Below are positions 1-9,769 of a DNA stretch of 64,000 nt, in pieces. The DNA comes from Amphirosellinia nigrospora. Its lineage: Eukaryota > Ascomycota > Sordariomycetes > Xylariales > Xylariaceae. Every line of letters starts with the position of its first letter. Position 1 is the stretch's first letter. The DNA lies in assembly GCA_004123355.1 (NCBI GenBank), contig SCHM01000001.1:558001-622000 (forward strand), in the 5' to 3' direction. The position numbers were made by a program, and so were the translations under genes. The notes beneath the pieces were generated by a model that saw only the letters and a program-made list of their open reading frames with translations, did no database searches and was not told the origin of the DNA.

Positions 1-849
1 ATCGCAGAAGTCAACAGAGAATCGCTATGTGGGCGACTAAATTATAGTATATCCAGTAATTACATTTTACGGCCTTAGTAGAGTCCCTCCAATGCCGCCA
101 CCGCTCGTAGCCTTTGTCAGTCTAGCCTGTGTCGCCGTCCATCAGATGGATTCGATGGTGCAAGCTTCCAATGCGAACAGCTTCTCAGGGTTTCTACTCA
201 ACACATCGGGGAATGACGCTGCCGGCATCGTGGCCAGGGCCGGGGTAAGTTTACGGTTAATGACAGCGTGGACGCTGACTGTCGCCTTTAAATTCCGCTC
301 CGTTGATCTTAGGTTTCTAGCACGAGTTATCAGGAGCAAATGACTGTTGCGAGAGCAGCGTATCTTTCTATTTGAAGACGCATTTGAAGTTGGCACCAAG
401 AGGGAAAGCCTGGCGAAGCATGAGAGTAGTGACAGTGGCCGTATATATTACATTCTCTATTGCTCGTTCTACGTTCAATACTTATTCGGTCTAAAAACGG
501 GAATGTTTTGAATAAAAACACTAATTAGGGCGATATTGTAGGGGACTGCCACATGTGAAGCTAAGAGGTCCTCAGAATAAAATCACACACTCCTGTCAAC
601 TGTGAATACAGAAACACTCATGAGCTAGAGACGACCTGACATTGGCAAGTGGATGATAAGAAGGCACCCGTGATCGATTGCTAATAATTTCGACTTTTGC
701 TCAAGAAGTAAAGACAGTAAATTATTCATATCCCTCTTTTATTGAAGCGAGGTTCAAACTACGAACAAGACCAACTGCCCTGATGTTCGCTTGGCAAACC
801 TTTAGAGCAAGGCGAGCAAGTGAGAGTCACCATTTATTTTCCAATGCTC
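1..849. other. Left-edge intergenic DNA, no gene assigned
   Basis: I see no conserved coding sequence here. Two short overlapping open frames near 92-400, one on each strand, have no recognisable motif. The minus-strand frame is followed by a stop and a short Gly-rich stretch, so a decayed exon is possible but unsupported. The stretch ends at the target duplication of the inverted-repeat element. Confidence 0.5.
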
Positions 850-858
850 CAAAGCTCT

Positions 859-909
859 CAGGTCTGATTTCGACACATGAGTTTTCACTATCTACACATG
901 AAACTAGCC
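859..909 (+). repeat. Left terminal inverted repeat (51 bp)
   Basis: Base-for-base reverse complement of 1187-1237. It begins CAGGTCTG and ends AAACTAGCC, and is preceded immediately by the 9-bp target duplication at 850-858. Confidence 0.95.
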
Positions 910-1186
910 GTTTTAAGCAACAGAATTGCCACACTACCTACTCTTCGCATCAGTCCTATAGCTTTATATCATATACTATACAAATTTAAATATTTAAAAA
1001 TAGCAATAAATATAATTATCATAAAACGGTTAAATTGTAATTTTCTTTAATTTTTAAAAAATGTTCTATATATAAATATTTACGTTCGAAGATAACGTGA
1101 TTTGTAAATCAATGTAGGCCTGCACTCCTCGAGGCCTTGCAATCTAACATGATTGATTGGCCTATCGCGGTGTGATTACTGAATGC

Positions 1187-1237
1187 GGCTAGTTTCATGT
1201 GTAGATAGTGAAAACTCATGTGTCGAAATCAGACCTG
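1187..1237 (-). repeat. Right terminal inverted repeat (51 bp)
   Basis: Exact reverse complement of 859-909, followed immediately by the second copy of the 9-bp direct repeat at 1238-1246. No mismatch is seen between the two arms. Confidence 0.95.
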
Positions 1238-1246
1238 CAAAGCTCT

Positions 1247-1689
1247 GTCAAGGGTAGCTCTGGATCTGGTCCATGTGGGGCACTAGACGCCTAAGAGACC
1301 AGACCTTACTCAAAGCAGAAAGACTCCACCCAATTATTTCCTCTCATTGGCTCAATTGGGGATAGGCCATGAAAAAGCTATAGCGCATTTGGCACAGAGC
1401 AAAGAAAAATTTCGAGGCCTCGAAATTCAGCAAGCTCGAGTTTTGGTGCAATTGGCAGTGACTTCGACGGAACACGGGATTGTTACCACCACCACCACAT
1501 TACACCAAGCAACAGCGGCCTCCTTCTCCCCGGCGGCAATTAGATACGTCCAATTCGAGTGCGAGAGGAATTTACCGAAAACCCCAATTCCGGAGAGAGA
1601 ATCGCTTCGTCCCCAGCGCAGCTAGCAGACGAGCTCCGATAAACAACACAAGAGGTTGCCGGTCAGTAGCGAGCGAAACCGAACCAAAA
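1247..1689 (+). promoter_or_regulatory. Upstream region of NHP2
   Basis: A 443-bp gap between the MITE and NHP2. The NHP2 frame happens to stay open upstream to about 1480, but that translation is Pro/Arg/Ser-rich and unlike NHP2 N-termini, so I treat it as 5' UTR and promoter. No specific factor site is claimed. Confidence 0.4.
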
Positions 1690-2490
1690 ATGGGGTCTAC
1701 CAAGCCGGAGAAGAAAGAGAAGAAGGAGAAGAAGCGCAGCGATGCGGACGGCGTCGGCAAGGTGAAGAAGGACAAGAAAGACAAGAAGGAGAAGAAGGAG
1801 AAGCTCAAGAGCGCCGTCACCGCCGCCCTCGAGGACGGCCAGGAGCCCGCCGGCGACTCGCCCGCCGTGGCCGTCGAGGAGAAGACGGCTACCGTGGCCC
1901 CCGTCGTCGGCGCCCTGGTGCCCTTTGCGAAACCCCTGGCCGACGAGAAGGCTACCAAGAAGGTCATGAAGAGCGTGCGGAAAGGTACGGGTAATTCGTC
2001 TTTTTCGTCGCGTCCCCCTTCTACATCTCCCTATTCCTCCGTCCCACAACCATGAAAGGGTTCGTTCCAACTAACACATCGCTTCTCCCACAGCTGCCAA
2101 GAACAAGACCCTCAAGCGCGGCGTCAAGGAAGTCGTCAAGTCGCTGCGGAAATCGCCCGCCGGGGGCCGGGTAACACGTCGTTCCCGGGCGTCGTCGTGC
2201 TCGCGGGCGACATCAGCCCCATGGACGTCATCAGCCACATCCCCGTGCTCTGCGAGGACGTCAACGTGCCGTACATCTTCGTCGCGTCGCGCGCCGAGCT
2301 CGGCGCCGCCGGCAGCACCAAGCGCCCCACGAGCGTCGTCATGGTCACCGAGAAGCGCGTCGGTGGTGCCAAGAAGGGCGGCGACAAGATCGAGGAGGAG
2401 GCCGGCGAGGAGGACTTCGCCGACGTCTACAAGGACCTCGTCAAGCTGGTCGAGAAGGAGACCAAGGCCCAGATGAAGCTCATTGTATGA
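1690..2490 (+). CDS. NHP2: H/ACA ribonucleoprotein subunit NHP2 (L7Ae family), one frame break
   Basis: NHP2 is a core protein of H/ACA snoRNPs in the nucleolus, needed for rRNA pseudouridylation. Exon 1 (1690-1984) encodes a Lys/Glu-rich tail starting MGSTKPEKK, typical of fungal NHP2. The intron 1985-2093 (GTACGG...CACAG) leads into the conserved KAAKNKTLKRGVKEVVK block. The L7Ae RNA-binding core follows: AGDISPMDVISHIPVLCED, then YIFVASRAELGAAGS and TKRPTSVVMV, ending KAQMKLIV. Between LRKSP and NTSFPGVV, in a G/C run at about 2159-2172, the frame changes as if one base were missing. No intron fits there, so I treat this as a sequence error rather than a dead gene. The family assignment is secure. 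Confidence 0.93.
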
Positions 2491-3026
2491 ACTGATCAAA
2501 AGAGAAAAGGGGGATGAGCTAACTGATTGCGTCGGATGTATCCTGGCGTTGCGGGTGAGCGTCGATATGAAGCTATATCACGGATAATGCAGTTCTGAGA
2601 TTCAGTCATGCCAGCTGTCTTGATAACTGCACACATACCCAATGCGTGATTGGGCGAACTGCCTTTCCGTTTTGCTCCAAGTGGGAACACCATCAGTGTA
2701 TCTATACGCACTATCTTGATACTGGTCACAAATACGTGGCCATCGGCGTTTCGGGGTCATGATTAAGTATCTTTTTTCTAGGCATGGGGCATGAATATAT
2801 ACTATGCAGAATCATGTGCACGGGAATTGGAACATTGAATATTGAGTGATTCAAATTATATTTTAGTTGACTAACGAGCAGTGTGATCTAACACTCTCTC
2901 TGTGTGGTCGATTCATAGCCGACCACATTTTCCACAAGTACACGAGGAAAAGCTAGTAACACAGTCCAATATCTTGGATTATATCATTACATCGTCAAAT
3001 TAGACAGACCGGCACCGACTACTTCT
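2491..3026. other. Convergent 3' region between NHP2 and the DUF1761 gene
   Basis: A 536-bp gap between two genes that point at each other. It is AT-rich and non-coding and should hold both 3' UTRs and poly(A) sites. No repeat or RNA gene is seen. Confidence 0.5.
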
Positions 3027-3831
3027 TTACTCGAAGGGGTTGGTACGGGTTCCCCACCATGTGAGGAAAACGGATAGGCCAAGTGTCTCGATAACCTTGG
3101 CCACGACGCTCACAGCAACGGTATCGGCGGCGCGCTTCTCGGTAAAGAGCTGGCTGAGGTACTGGAGGGGCATAATGTGTCAATTTTGGTTTCCTGCAGT
3201 GTTCTGCTCTTATAGCCACTAGCCGCTGTTGCATGACTTGGAAATCGTGGTAACGGGTTGACCCTGATTAGGTTTAGGAATAGAAGATAACTTACGGTAG
3301 GAGCAGAAGTAGCGAGGAAGATCAGAGAGCCCAGGTATGCGGCGCCCTTGTAGCTTAAAGTGCCAGTGGCATTGATGAGAGCACCGACACCGTAGGCCTG
3401 TAGCGCGGAGCCGACGAGCGATGTGCCCCAGGCGACGGCGGCACCCGAAGCCTCCTTTGATCGAATGAACTCTTCCTTTGTGTTGGCGAGCTTAGCTCGC
3501 TGGTAGGTCTGGCCAAAGAGGGGAGAGAGGACTAATTGCGGCATGTTAGTGGGTTGAAACCATCAATGAAGGGAACCGAAATTCACGTACCAGCTAGCTC
3601 AACACCGTGGTTGAAGATGGTACGAGGGCGATAGCCGAGGGCTTGACGGGAGGGAGGTCTGGTTGATACTATTAGCAATCTAGTTTCTAAAATGAATCTC
3701 CAGGACCAATGCAGCCGTGTATGTCAGATTGGCCAGCACCCCCAAACGGAGTTTTCATTGAAGACTTTCGCGTACTAAGAAAATGAAGCGCTAATTGAAC
3801 AAACGCGGGAAAACGTACAGTGAAGAGACAT
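3027..3831 (-). CDS. DUF1761-type small integral membrane protein
   Basis: Four exons reconstruct a clean 153-residue frame: 3819-3831, 3591-3668, 3296-3531 and 3027-3161. The tiny first exon encodes MSLH and splices (GTACGT...TAG) to SRQALGYRPRTIFNHGVELA. The rest reads LSPLFGQTYQRAKLANTKEE, a hydrophobic stretch GAAVAWGTSLVGSALQAYG, a second (YLGSLIFLATSAP), and a C-terminal helix ending FLTWWGTRTNPFE. The length, helix pattern and the final TWWG-TNPF motif match the fungal DUF1761 family as I remember it. The function is unknown. There are no frame breaks. Exon choices rest on phase agreement and consensus splice sites; the 13-nt coding first exon is the least certain part. Confidence 0.82.
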
Positions 3832-4925
3832 GATTGTAAATGTTACGATTGTAGTTTAGACGTGGGATGCTGGACGAGTTGATAGATGGTTGGTTGAAGC
3901 TGATTTGTCTTTGTAGATGATATGGTTTAAGGTTGTTTTGAGGAGTGGTAGTAGATTTATAGGAGCTACAAGGTACCAAGAGAGAGCCGAGGGCGATGAC
4001 GACAACAGCTTCAATTTTTTTACTGAAACCAGGAACAATGGAATAATCCGGAGGGGAGGCTCCCTAACGCGCTACCTACAGTACCTACCTAAGGTAGGTA
4101 CCTGTTGACGGACCCTACTGGTGTCTCAGGTTTAGATGCTAAACTAGTCCTCTTTGCGGTAACACTTGGTTTCTTTTACATCATATAACTATGATCGTGA
4201 TGTATCTCTACTGATGTATTTGGTGGGAGGTGGGAGACTTTTCGGGCGTACTATGACGTATGAGACTTCTAGACAGCATGAGCTAGCGGGGCCGCTTGCT
4301 TTCCTACTCCCACTCCCCATGTGTTCGCAACTAGGTACTGCAGCTGTGGCTGGAGTCGCTTTAAATCGGCGCTATATCGACTACCTCTACCAGGCGCAAA
4401 ACTGTCTCACATGTCGTAATTACCCTAGGTAATTTAGTTCACGGCAATAATTGCAAAGAGACTCTTATTATGGGCCAGGTTTATCGTTAACTCATATCAG
4501 TAAGGTCGTTGACGTTGTTCTTTTTATGTAGCTGTCTGATAAGGTAGTCAGCGACAACTCTTCATTGTGTTAAGGACAGGCTAGGTAGTCAGAACCCCCG
4601 ACATTTCGCCTCATCTTATTGATGAATAAGGTTAAACTCAAAACGTTAATAATCTAAGCTTGAAAATAAGTCTGAGGTTGGCCGAGTGGACATTTCTGCC
4701 CCATCAGGTGAAAAAATGAAGCCCTAGTTTCTACCTATGCTCCCGTATGCTGCGTTGACCTATGTCAACTCCCTTACGCGCCCGGATAAAAAGATCACGA
4801 CATTCATACCAAATATCAGATTAGATCGGTACGTCTGGTGAATCGTACGACGTGACCGCGTCAATTAACACCCTAGTTCATTATTAAACATATGATATCT
4901 AGTATTTGTTCCCGTTCTAACAATT
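3832..4925. other. Intergenic region, 1.1 kb
   Basis: Upstream of the DUF1761 gene and downstream of NEM1. A palindromic TACCTACCTAAGGTAGGTA block lies at about 4082-4100, one of many AGGTACCT/TAGGTA-type motifs in the intergenic DNA of this window. No coding sequence is recognised. A TGGCCGAGTGG at about 4680 resembles a tRNA A box but no tRNA can be folded. Confidence 0.5.
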
Positions 4926-6587
4926 TCATGTCACGTGCTGTCCATCTTCGCCTCCTCTCAAGGCTAACAGCGCTCTCACGTCGGACACGTATTGCAGCCC
5001 TTCCAGAAATGGAACCAGATGCAGCAAGTCATTATCTGTCGGATCACTGATCCATCCTTGGATGGGGATGGCATTGTCTGGGTCTGGTTAGCAAAAGACG
5101 CGGCGACGAGATGGGCGACATATAGTCATACCTTGGTGGAACATGTAGCTTAGGGGGCTGTTATCAAGAATCATAACCTTGCTGAGATCCGGCTCGATCG
5201 AGCTGAGGTCCTTGATGAACGCCCCATGTCTAAATGTACAGTGTTGCCTGTAATACCGCCCTGAGAAAAACTTCCTTTCGGATTCAAGCCAGTCAATGAC
5301 CGGGTCGGCGTACTCCTGTACAGATGCCGTAAAGACAATCAGGTTGAACCATTTGCAAACCTGTAGCACCAGAGTTAGCCACGCACCAATCATTGTCCGA
5401 CGCTCACAGCATCGAAGGCACCTCACCTTTCGCAGAAATTCATCGCAGTGCGGCCGCTTATGAACATAATACAAGATCGGATGCTGAGGTCCCAGCATCT
5501 GCTGGCCCCCACTTCCCGTGTATGCTGTGTTCAGCCGCACTTCGACCATGTGTCCCGAGCCCATCCGGCCGCCCTTGGACATGCTGTGTATGAGCGTTTC
5601 GTCCAGGTCTAGTATCAGGGTCTTTAGTTGCTTTGGATCTTGTGGTTCAAAGGGGACATATGACGGTTGGCGCCTCGGTATGAGAGGCCGAGGAGGGGCG
5701 GGAGTCTTGGGATACTTTGTTAACGCGCCGTGGGGAGAAGTGGGAGACTTGAGGTGAGCTGAGAGTTCTTCCGTCGCATCACCACCTCCGGCAGCGTTGG
5801 TAGTATTGGTCGACTGGGTCTTTCTGTGCTTCCTATGGCGCATGGCATCATCGTTGTGAAGCTTAATCCGAATTGACCTTCTAGATGGCCCAGTCTCTTC
5901 GGCCGGTTGCAGGGACTTTGATCGGGCATGCCGGCGACCACCTTCAGCCCTACCGCCCACATCGGATTCTGAATCGGAGGAAATGCCTGAAGATGATGAC
6001 CCTGAGGAACCTGCGCGCTGTGGTGCCCCGTGTCTACGTTGATTTCGCGCGCTCCGACTACTACGGCCTAACACTGTCTCTTTCTCATTCCAGGCCACAT
6101 CCTCCTGATAGTCGGCAGCAAGCTTGCGCGCATCCCCGCCGTAAACACCAAAAAGATTCTTTAGCTGACGCAAGGGAGCGAAGTTCCCATTGGCGTCATA
6201 TAAACAGGCAATTAGATATACGCCGGGAGCAGTAATGGTAGATAAAACCCAGCGTATCGAGTTAATGAAACTGCTTGCTATGCGCGCAGGGTACAGATGC
6301 CAGGCACGGCCCCGGGTTCCCTTCTCATTGGTTTCTCTCTTCTCTAGCAGGGGTGACGTCTCGTTAGCGCTCTCGGAAAGGGTATTGTCGGCAGCTGTTT
6401 CGAACGCATGGTCGTTGCGTTCGTTGGCGGGCGCAGCTGTGTCTCGAGTCGCGGTTGCGTCGGGAGAAGCGACGCCTTCGCCGGAGGGTGCAACGGCCAG
6501 GCCGATGTGGCTGAGGGAATTGGTTCGGGAGGGCGCAGGGCTTGATGCAGGAGACACTCGCGCGGATATGATGTTCAGGGAGTTCAT
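4926..6587 (-). CDS. NEM1: Nem1-type nuclear envelope phosphatase (HAD/FCP1 fold)
   Basis: The catalytic subunit of the Nem1-Spo7 protein phosphatase of the ER/nuclear envelope, which activates the phosphatidate phosphatase Pah1. Exons 5427-6587, 5132-5360 and 4926-5083 give 515 residues without frame breaks. A hydrophobic segment near residues 110-135 (AGVYLIACLYD-like) is the membrane anchor. A long Ser/Arg-rich linker follows, then the phosphatase domain with the DxDxT motif in LDLDETLIHS. Further conserved blocks are YVHKRPHCDEFLRKVCKWFN, TASVQEYADPVIDWLE, MILDNSPLSYMFHQ and NAIPIQGWISDPTDNDL. Both introns are in the expected places of the family. The N-terminal 100 residues are Ser/Ala/Glu-rich and poorly conserved. 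Confidence 0.93.
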
Positions 6588-7684
6588 CTTCCGGGTGGTC
6601 GGTCAATCCATCAAGGCTCGTCGGAAATCTGACAAATGGGAACAGCACGAGACGGCAACGGTAGAAGAAACGGGAGCTGTGGTATGACAAGCGTCGACGG
6701 CGAGCAGAGGGACGAGAACGAGGCGGGAGATTGAGGATGGATTCCGGGTTCACGGTTCGTCTTTGAAGCAATCCTCGGTCGGGGTACGTTTGGAGAGCGA
6801 ACAGCGAACGACGAATGGCGAATAGAGAACGGTACAAGCAGAAAACGGTGGTGGGATGGTGCCGGGCGGACGACTAATGGCAGCGGCAACAACGCTTGCT
6901 CCTCTATCTACAATGCCGGTCTCGCTATCGGGGATGGAAACGGTAGTCTATTGTCTTTCGTGGGCGCTAATCCATGACATGGAGGCAGAATGTTTACTAC
7001 GACGTCGCAAAACGACCTGGTATGCTGTAGTACTACCGACTAGGTATTTAAGGATACCTGGTAGGAGGAGACCACATGGGTTACCCGCTAGAGTGGCATT
7101 TTTCAGTGCGTGCTGTAACGCGTTAGCTGCCGCTTGCCGGTTCCAATACTGTCCGGACTGAGATGCCGGCACGTAGAAATAGGCAGGTATTTATCTCTCA
7201 ACAGCGGGCATATACGCTACAAGAGGCCCTAACTTGGCCCCTAACTGAGCACATACGAGCTCCTTAGTCAGTATCTACTAAGTAGATTACTCGACTGGGT
7301 TAGCGTGGTCCTAATTTGGCTGGACGCGGCACAAGAAAGAAGTTGGAAGCACAAGCCCATGCCACTTAACTCAGTCGAACTTTGGTCAATTGAGTCACAC
7401 ACTGCGCAACGCTTGACTGAACCTTCAATTTCTTCTTGATACCTACGGCTACATCTGTATGGCCTACCAATAAACTCTCGGCGACTACTTACAGACACGT
7501 GTTATCATCCGACGTACTCATTGCGACGCATCGAACGTGGGGCCGCTGTGCGCATCCCGCCCGACCATCGTGAACTGCGACAAACACCCCTCCAAAATAT
7601 TTCAACCCTCGACCACCACCACCACCACCACCACCACCACCACCAACATTCGTGCAGTCTCTGTCGACGTCCCCCGCGCGCACG
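6588..7684. promoter_or_regulatory. Divergent intergenic region NEM1/GCD7
   Basis: A 1.1-kb head-to-head gap expected to contain both promoters. Overlapping open frames in 6600-6890 are low-complexity shadows. A run of about a dozen ACC triplets lies just upstream of GCD7 (7611-7645). No specific factor site is claimed. Confidence 0.45.
7611..7645 (+). repeat. (ACC)n microsatellite
   Basis: Perfect ACC trinucleotide run followed by AAC, in the predicted 5' leader of the eIF2B beta gene. It is probably length-variable. Because it could be read as a Thr tract, it is a trap for start-codon prediction. Confidence 0.9.
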
Positions 7685-9116
7685 ATGGCCACCCTGAAAG
7701 GGGGCTATGCCCGAGCCTCGAGAAGTTCCTTGACACCTTGAAAAGCCGGCCCGTCGAGGCTTCCGTCGAGCTCCTTATCTCGTAAGAAAACACCCCCACA
7801 CTTTGGCTGGACATGGCATTATATGTTGCGAGGGGGCCCGCAACTGACTCTATGCTCCCCGCGCAGCCTTCTTAAGAGGCGGCAGATTAAGGGCTCTGAG
7901 GCCTGCGCCACCGCGACCGCCCACATTCTTCTACAAGTTGTCGCCAGGGACAAATGGGTCAACGTCGATCAGCTTCTCGGCCGCATCCAACTCATCGGCA
8001 GGAAGCTTGTTGCCGCCCAGCCTCACGAGCTCGTCATTGGGAACATCGTGCGGAGAGTGCTCGGTCTGATTCGGGATGAAGCCTCCGAAGACCGGAATGA
8101 TGCCACCACCGACTCGCCCCGCGCCGCCTCTCCTCACCCGCCTGCACCCCGAGCCATGCGAGCTCTCCTCTAAAGCCTGTGCGCCCCGGGATGCTTTCCT
8201 CGCTCGGGTCACTTGCTCGGACGCAATCTATGTTTAACCTGCTTTCCGACCCCAGCGTGTTGCCGTCGATGGGGTCAAACACATCAACACCCGGCCAGCT
8301 TTCGGGTGCCTCGACCCCAATTCTGAACCCTCAGGCTACCAACGTGGCCGCTCTCCGCTCCGAGGTCATCGATGGAATCCAGGAGATCATGGATGAGATT
8401 AGAATGGTTGACGAACAAGTGCAGACCTATGCCGACATCTTCATTCACCCAGGAGACTATATACTAGTGTACCAACCGTCGAAAACAGTACAAAAGTTTC
8501 TTACACGAGCTGCTTCAAAGAGAAAGTTCACCGTGTTCCTCGTAGGAGATCCGTCGTCGGCTACCAGTTCGGATGAACAGTATGCATCGCTGCATAAGTC
8601 AATGGCGTCAAACGGTTCAAGTATCATCACCGTTTTGAACGCTGGCCTGATGGCATATATGTCCAGAGTTGATAAGGTTATTCTAGGCGCAAGGGCTATA
8701 ACTGCGCAAGGTGGTGTCCTTGTTGATTCCGGCGCCGCGGCTATCGCGCGAGCCGCCCGAGAGCGCCGAAGGACAGTCATTGTTCTTGGTGGCGTGTATA
8801 AGCTAAGTCCCGAGAGCAAGCTCCTACCAGAAAGTCAAGTCGAATGGGGTGAACCGTCCAAATACGTTAGTTTTGCAGACGGATCCATGGTGTCGCATGT
8901 CAAGGTAAAAAGCGCCATTTCCGAGTTTCTCCCCGCTGATCAGGTCGATACCTACATTACAACCTGTAAGTTTTCCCTAACAGGCGGTGTGAGAGGCACA
9001 ATGCTAAATTTCTATATAGCGGCGCACATGCACAAGACAACTTACACACAATCATCACGGATCACTATAAGGAAGAGGATATCGACTTCGATCTGTATGG
9101 AAAAGCGCCGCGCTGA
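7685..9116 (+). CDS. GCD7: eIF2B beta subunit (GCD7), three frame breaks
   Basis: A regulatory subunit of the guanine-nucleotide exchange factor for eIF2, acting in translation initiation and general amino-acid control. Exons: 7685-7781, 7867-8965 and 9020-9116. Conserved blocks are LEKFLDTLKSRPVEASVE, LLKRRQIKGSEACATATAH, LVIGNIVRRVLGLIRDEA, SMFNLLSD, VDKVILGARAITAQGGV and the C-terminus DHYKEEDIDFDLYGK. The only suitable start, ATG at 7685 (MATLKGG), is out of frame with LEKFLD. A second break lies at about 8145-8165, before SSPLKPVRPGMLSS. A third is at the start of exon 3, before GAHAQDNLHTI. Each break is what a single missing base would give, and two lie near G or C runs. Since this is an essential gene in fungi, sequence error is likelier than loss. 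Confidence 0.93.
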
Positions 9117-9769
9117 GATACCTAATCGCATAGGATGCGAAAATAGTTGTGCGGTTCTCTCGTAGAATTAATCAGCGGTCGAATCTGGTGATAACCGCAT
9201 ACATTGGGCGCTCAGTAGGTGACCTGAGAGTCATCTAATGTCCTAACAGTGACAGCTACTGTATGCTCAGCAGGTGACTCTTGGATGGCGTTAGAAAATA
9301 TGTGAGCATACCCGTCTAAACGGCAATGGCCGCGTCACCCTGCAGGACTCGCTTTCACAAGCCTAGATGATAGGCTAGTTAAATTAGACCGGGGCCCGAC
9401 TCTGGGGTGGCCCGATCAATCGGAATCCGCCTCCACCTCTAGGCCACCATCAGCCGTTTTCTAAACTGGGGTCTGTTAGCAGGCAGCCATCTTTGAGCTT
9501 CGCCAGCAAGAGGGAGGCCCCCGCGTCGCAGGACTCGCTGCGAAATGATGAACAACCTCAATAAGCCGAGGCCAGCATTTAGCTTTACACAGATACTACA
9601 AATATATCCTTGAGCCAACCCATAGGTCTGGTGTACTCCTGTTTCTCCTCTTTCAGTAACAACAACCTGTGACCTGTCAATTGCCTTCACTTGGAGTACA
9701 AGGTAGATTCGTTAATAATCCGTTACCGCAGCTCACAACAAACCACGCGTTTGGGCGATTATCATAGCC
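9117..9769. other. Intergenic region, 0.65 kb
   Basis: No conserved coding sequence is seen. It holds the 3' end of GCD7 and the upstream region of the next gene, whose start is itself uncertain. Confidence 0.4.

Larger units (their letters stand above)
859..1237. mobile_element. 379-bp MITE-like element, Mutator-type signature
   Basis: The element is bounded by perfect 51-bp terminal inverted repeats (859-909 and 1187-1237, starting CAGGTCTGATTTCG and ending in its complement). It is flanked outside by an exact 9-bp direct repeat, CAAAGCTCT, at 850-858 and 1238-1246. The 277-bp interior is very AT-rich around 960-1090 and codes for no transposase. Long TIRs with a 9-bp target duplication are typical of Mutator-like elements; hAT elements make 8 bp and would leave an unpaired base here. 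The exact TIRs and duplication argue for a recent insertion. It sits about 450 bp upstream of the NHP2 start codon. Confidence 0.88.

Noticed and set aside
859-1237. hAT-type MITE (8-bp target duplication)
   Set aside because: With an 8-bp duplication one base between right TIR and repeat stays unexplained; the 9-bp reading is exact on both sides, and the long perfect TIRs fit Mutator-like elements better.
4670-4720. TGGCCGAGTGG resembling the A box of a serine/leucine tRNA
   Set aside because: No matching T-arm (GGTTCGAATCC-like) within the next 80 bases and no acceptor-stem pairing.
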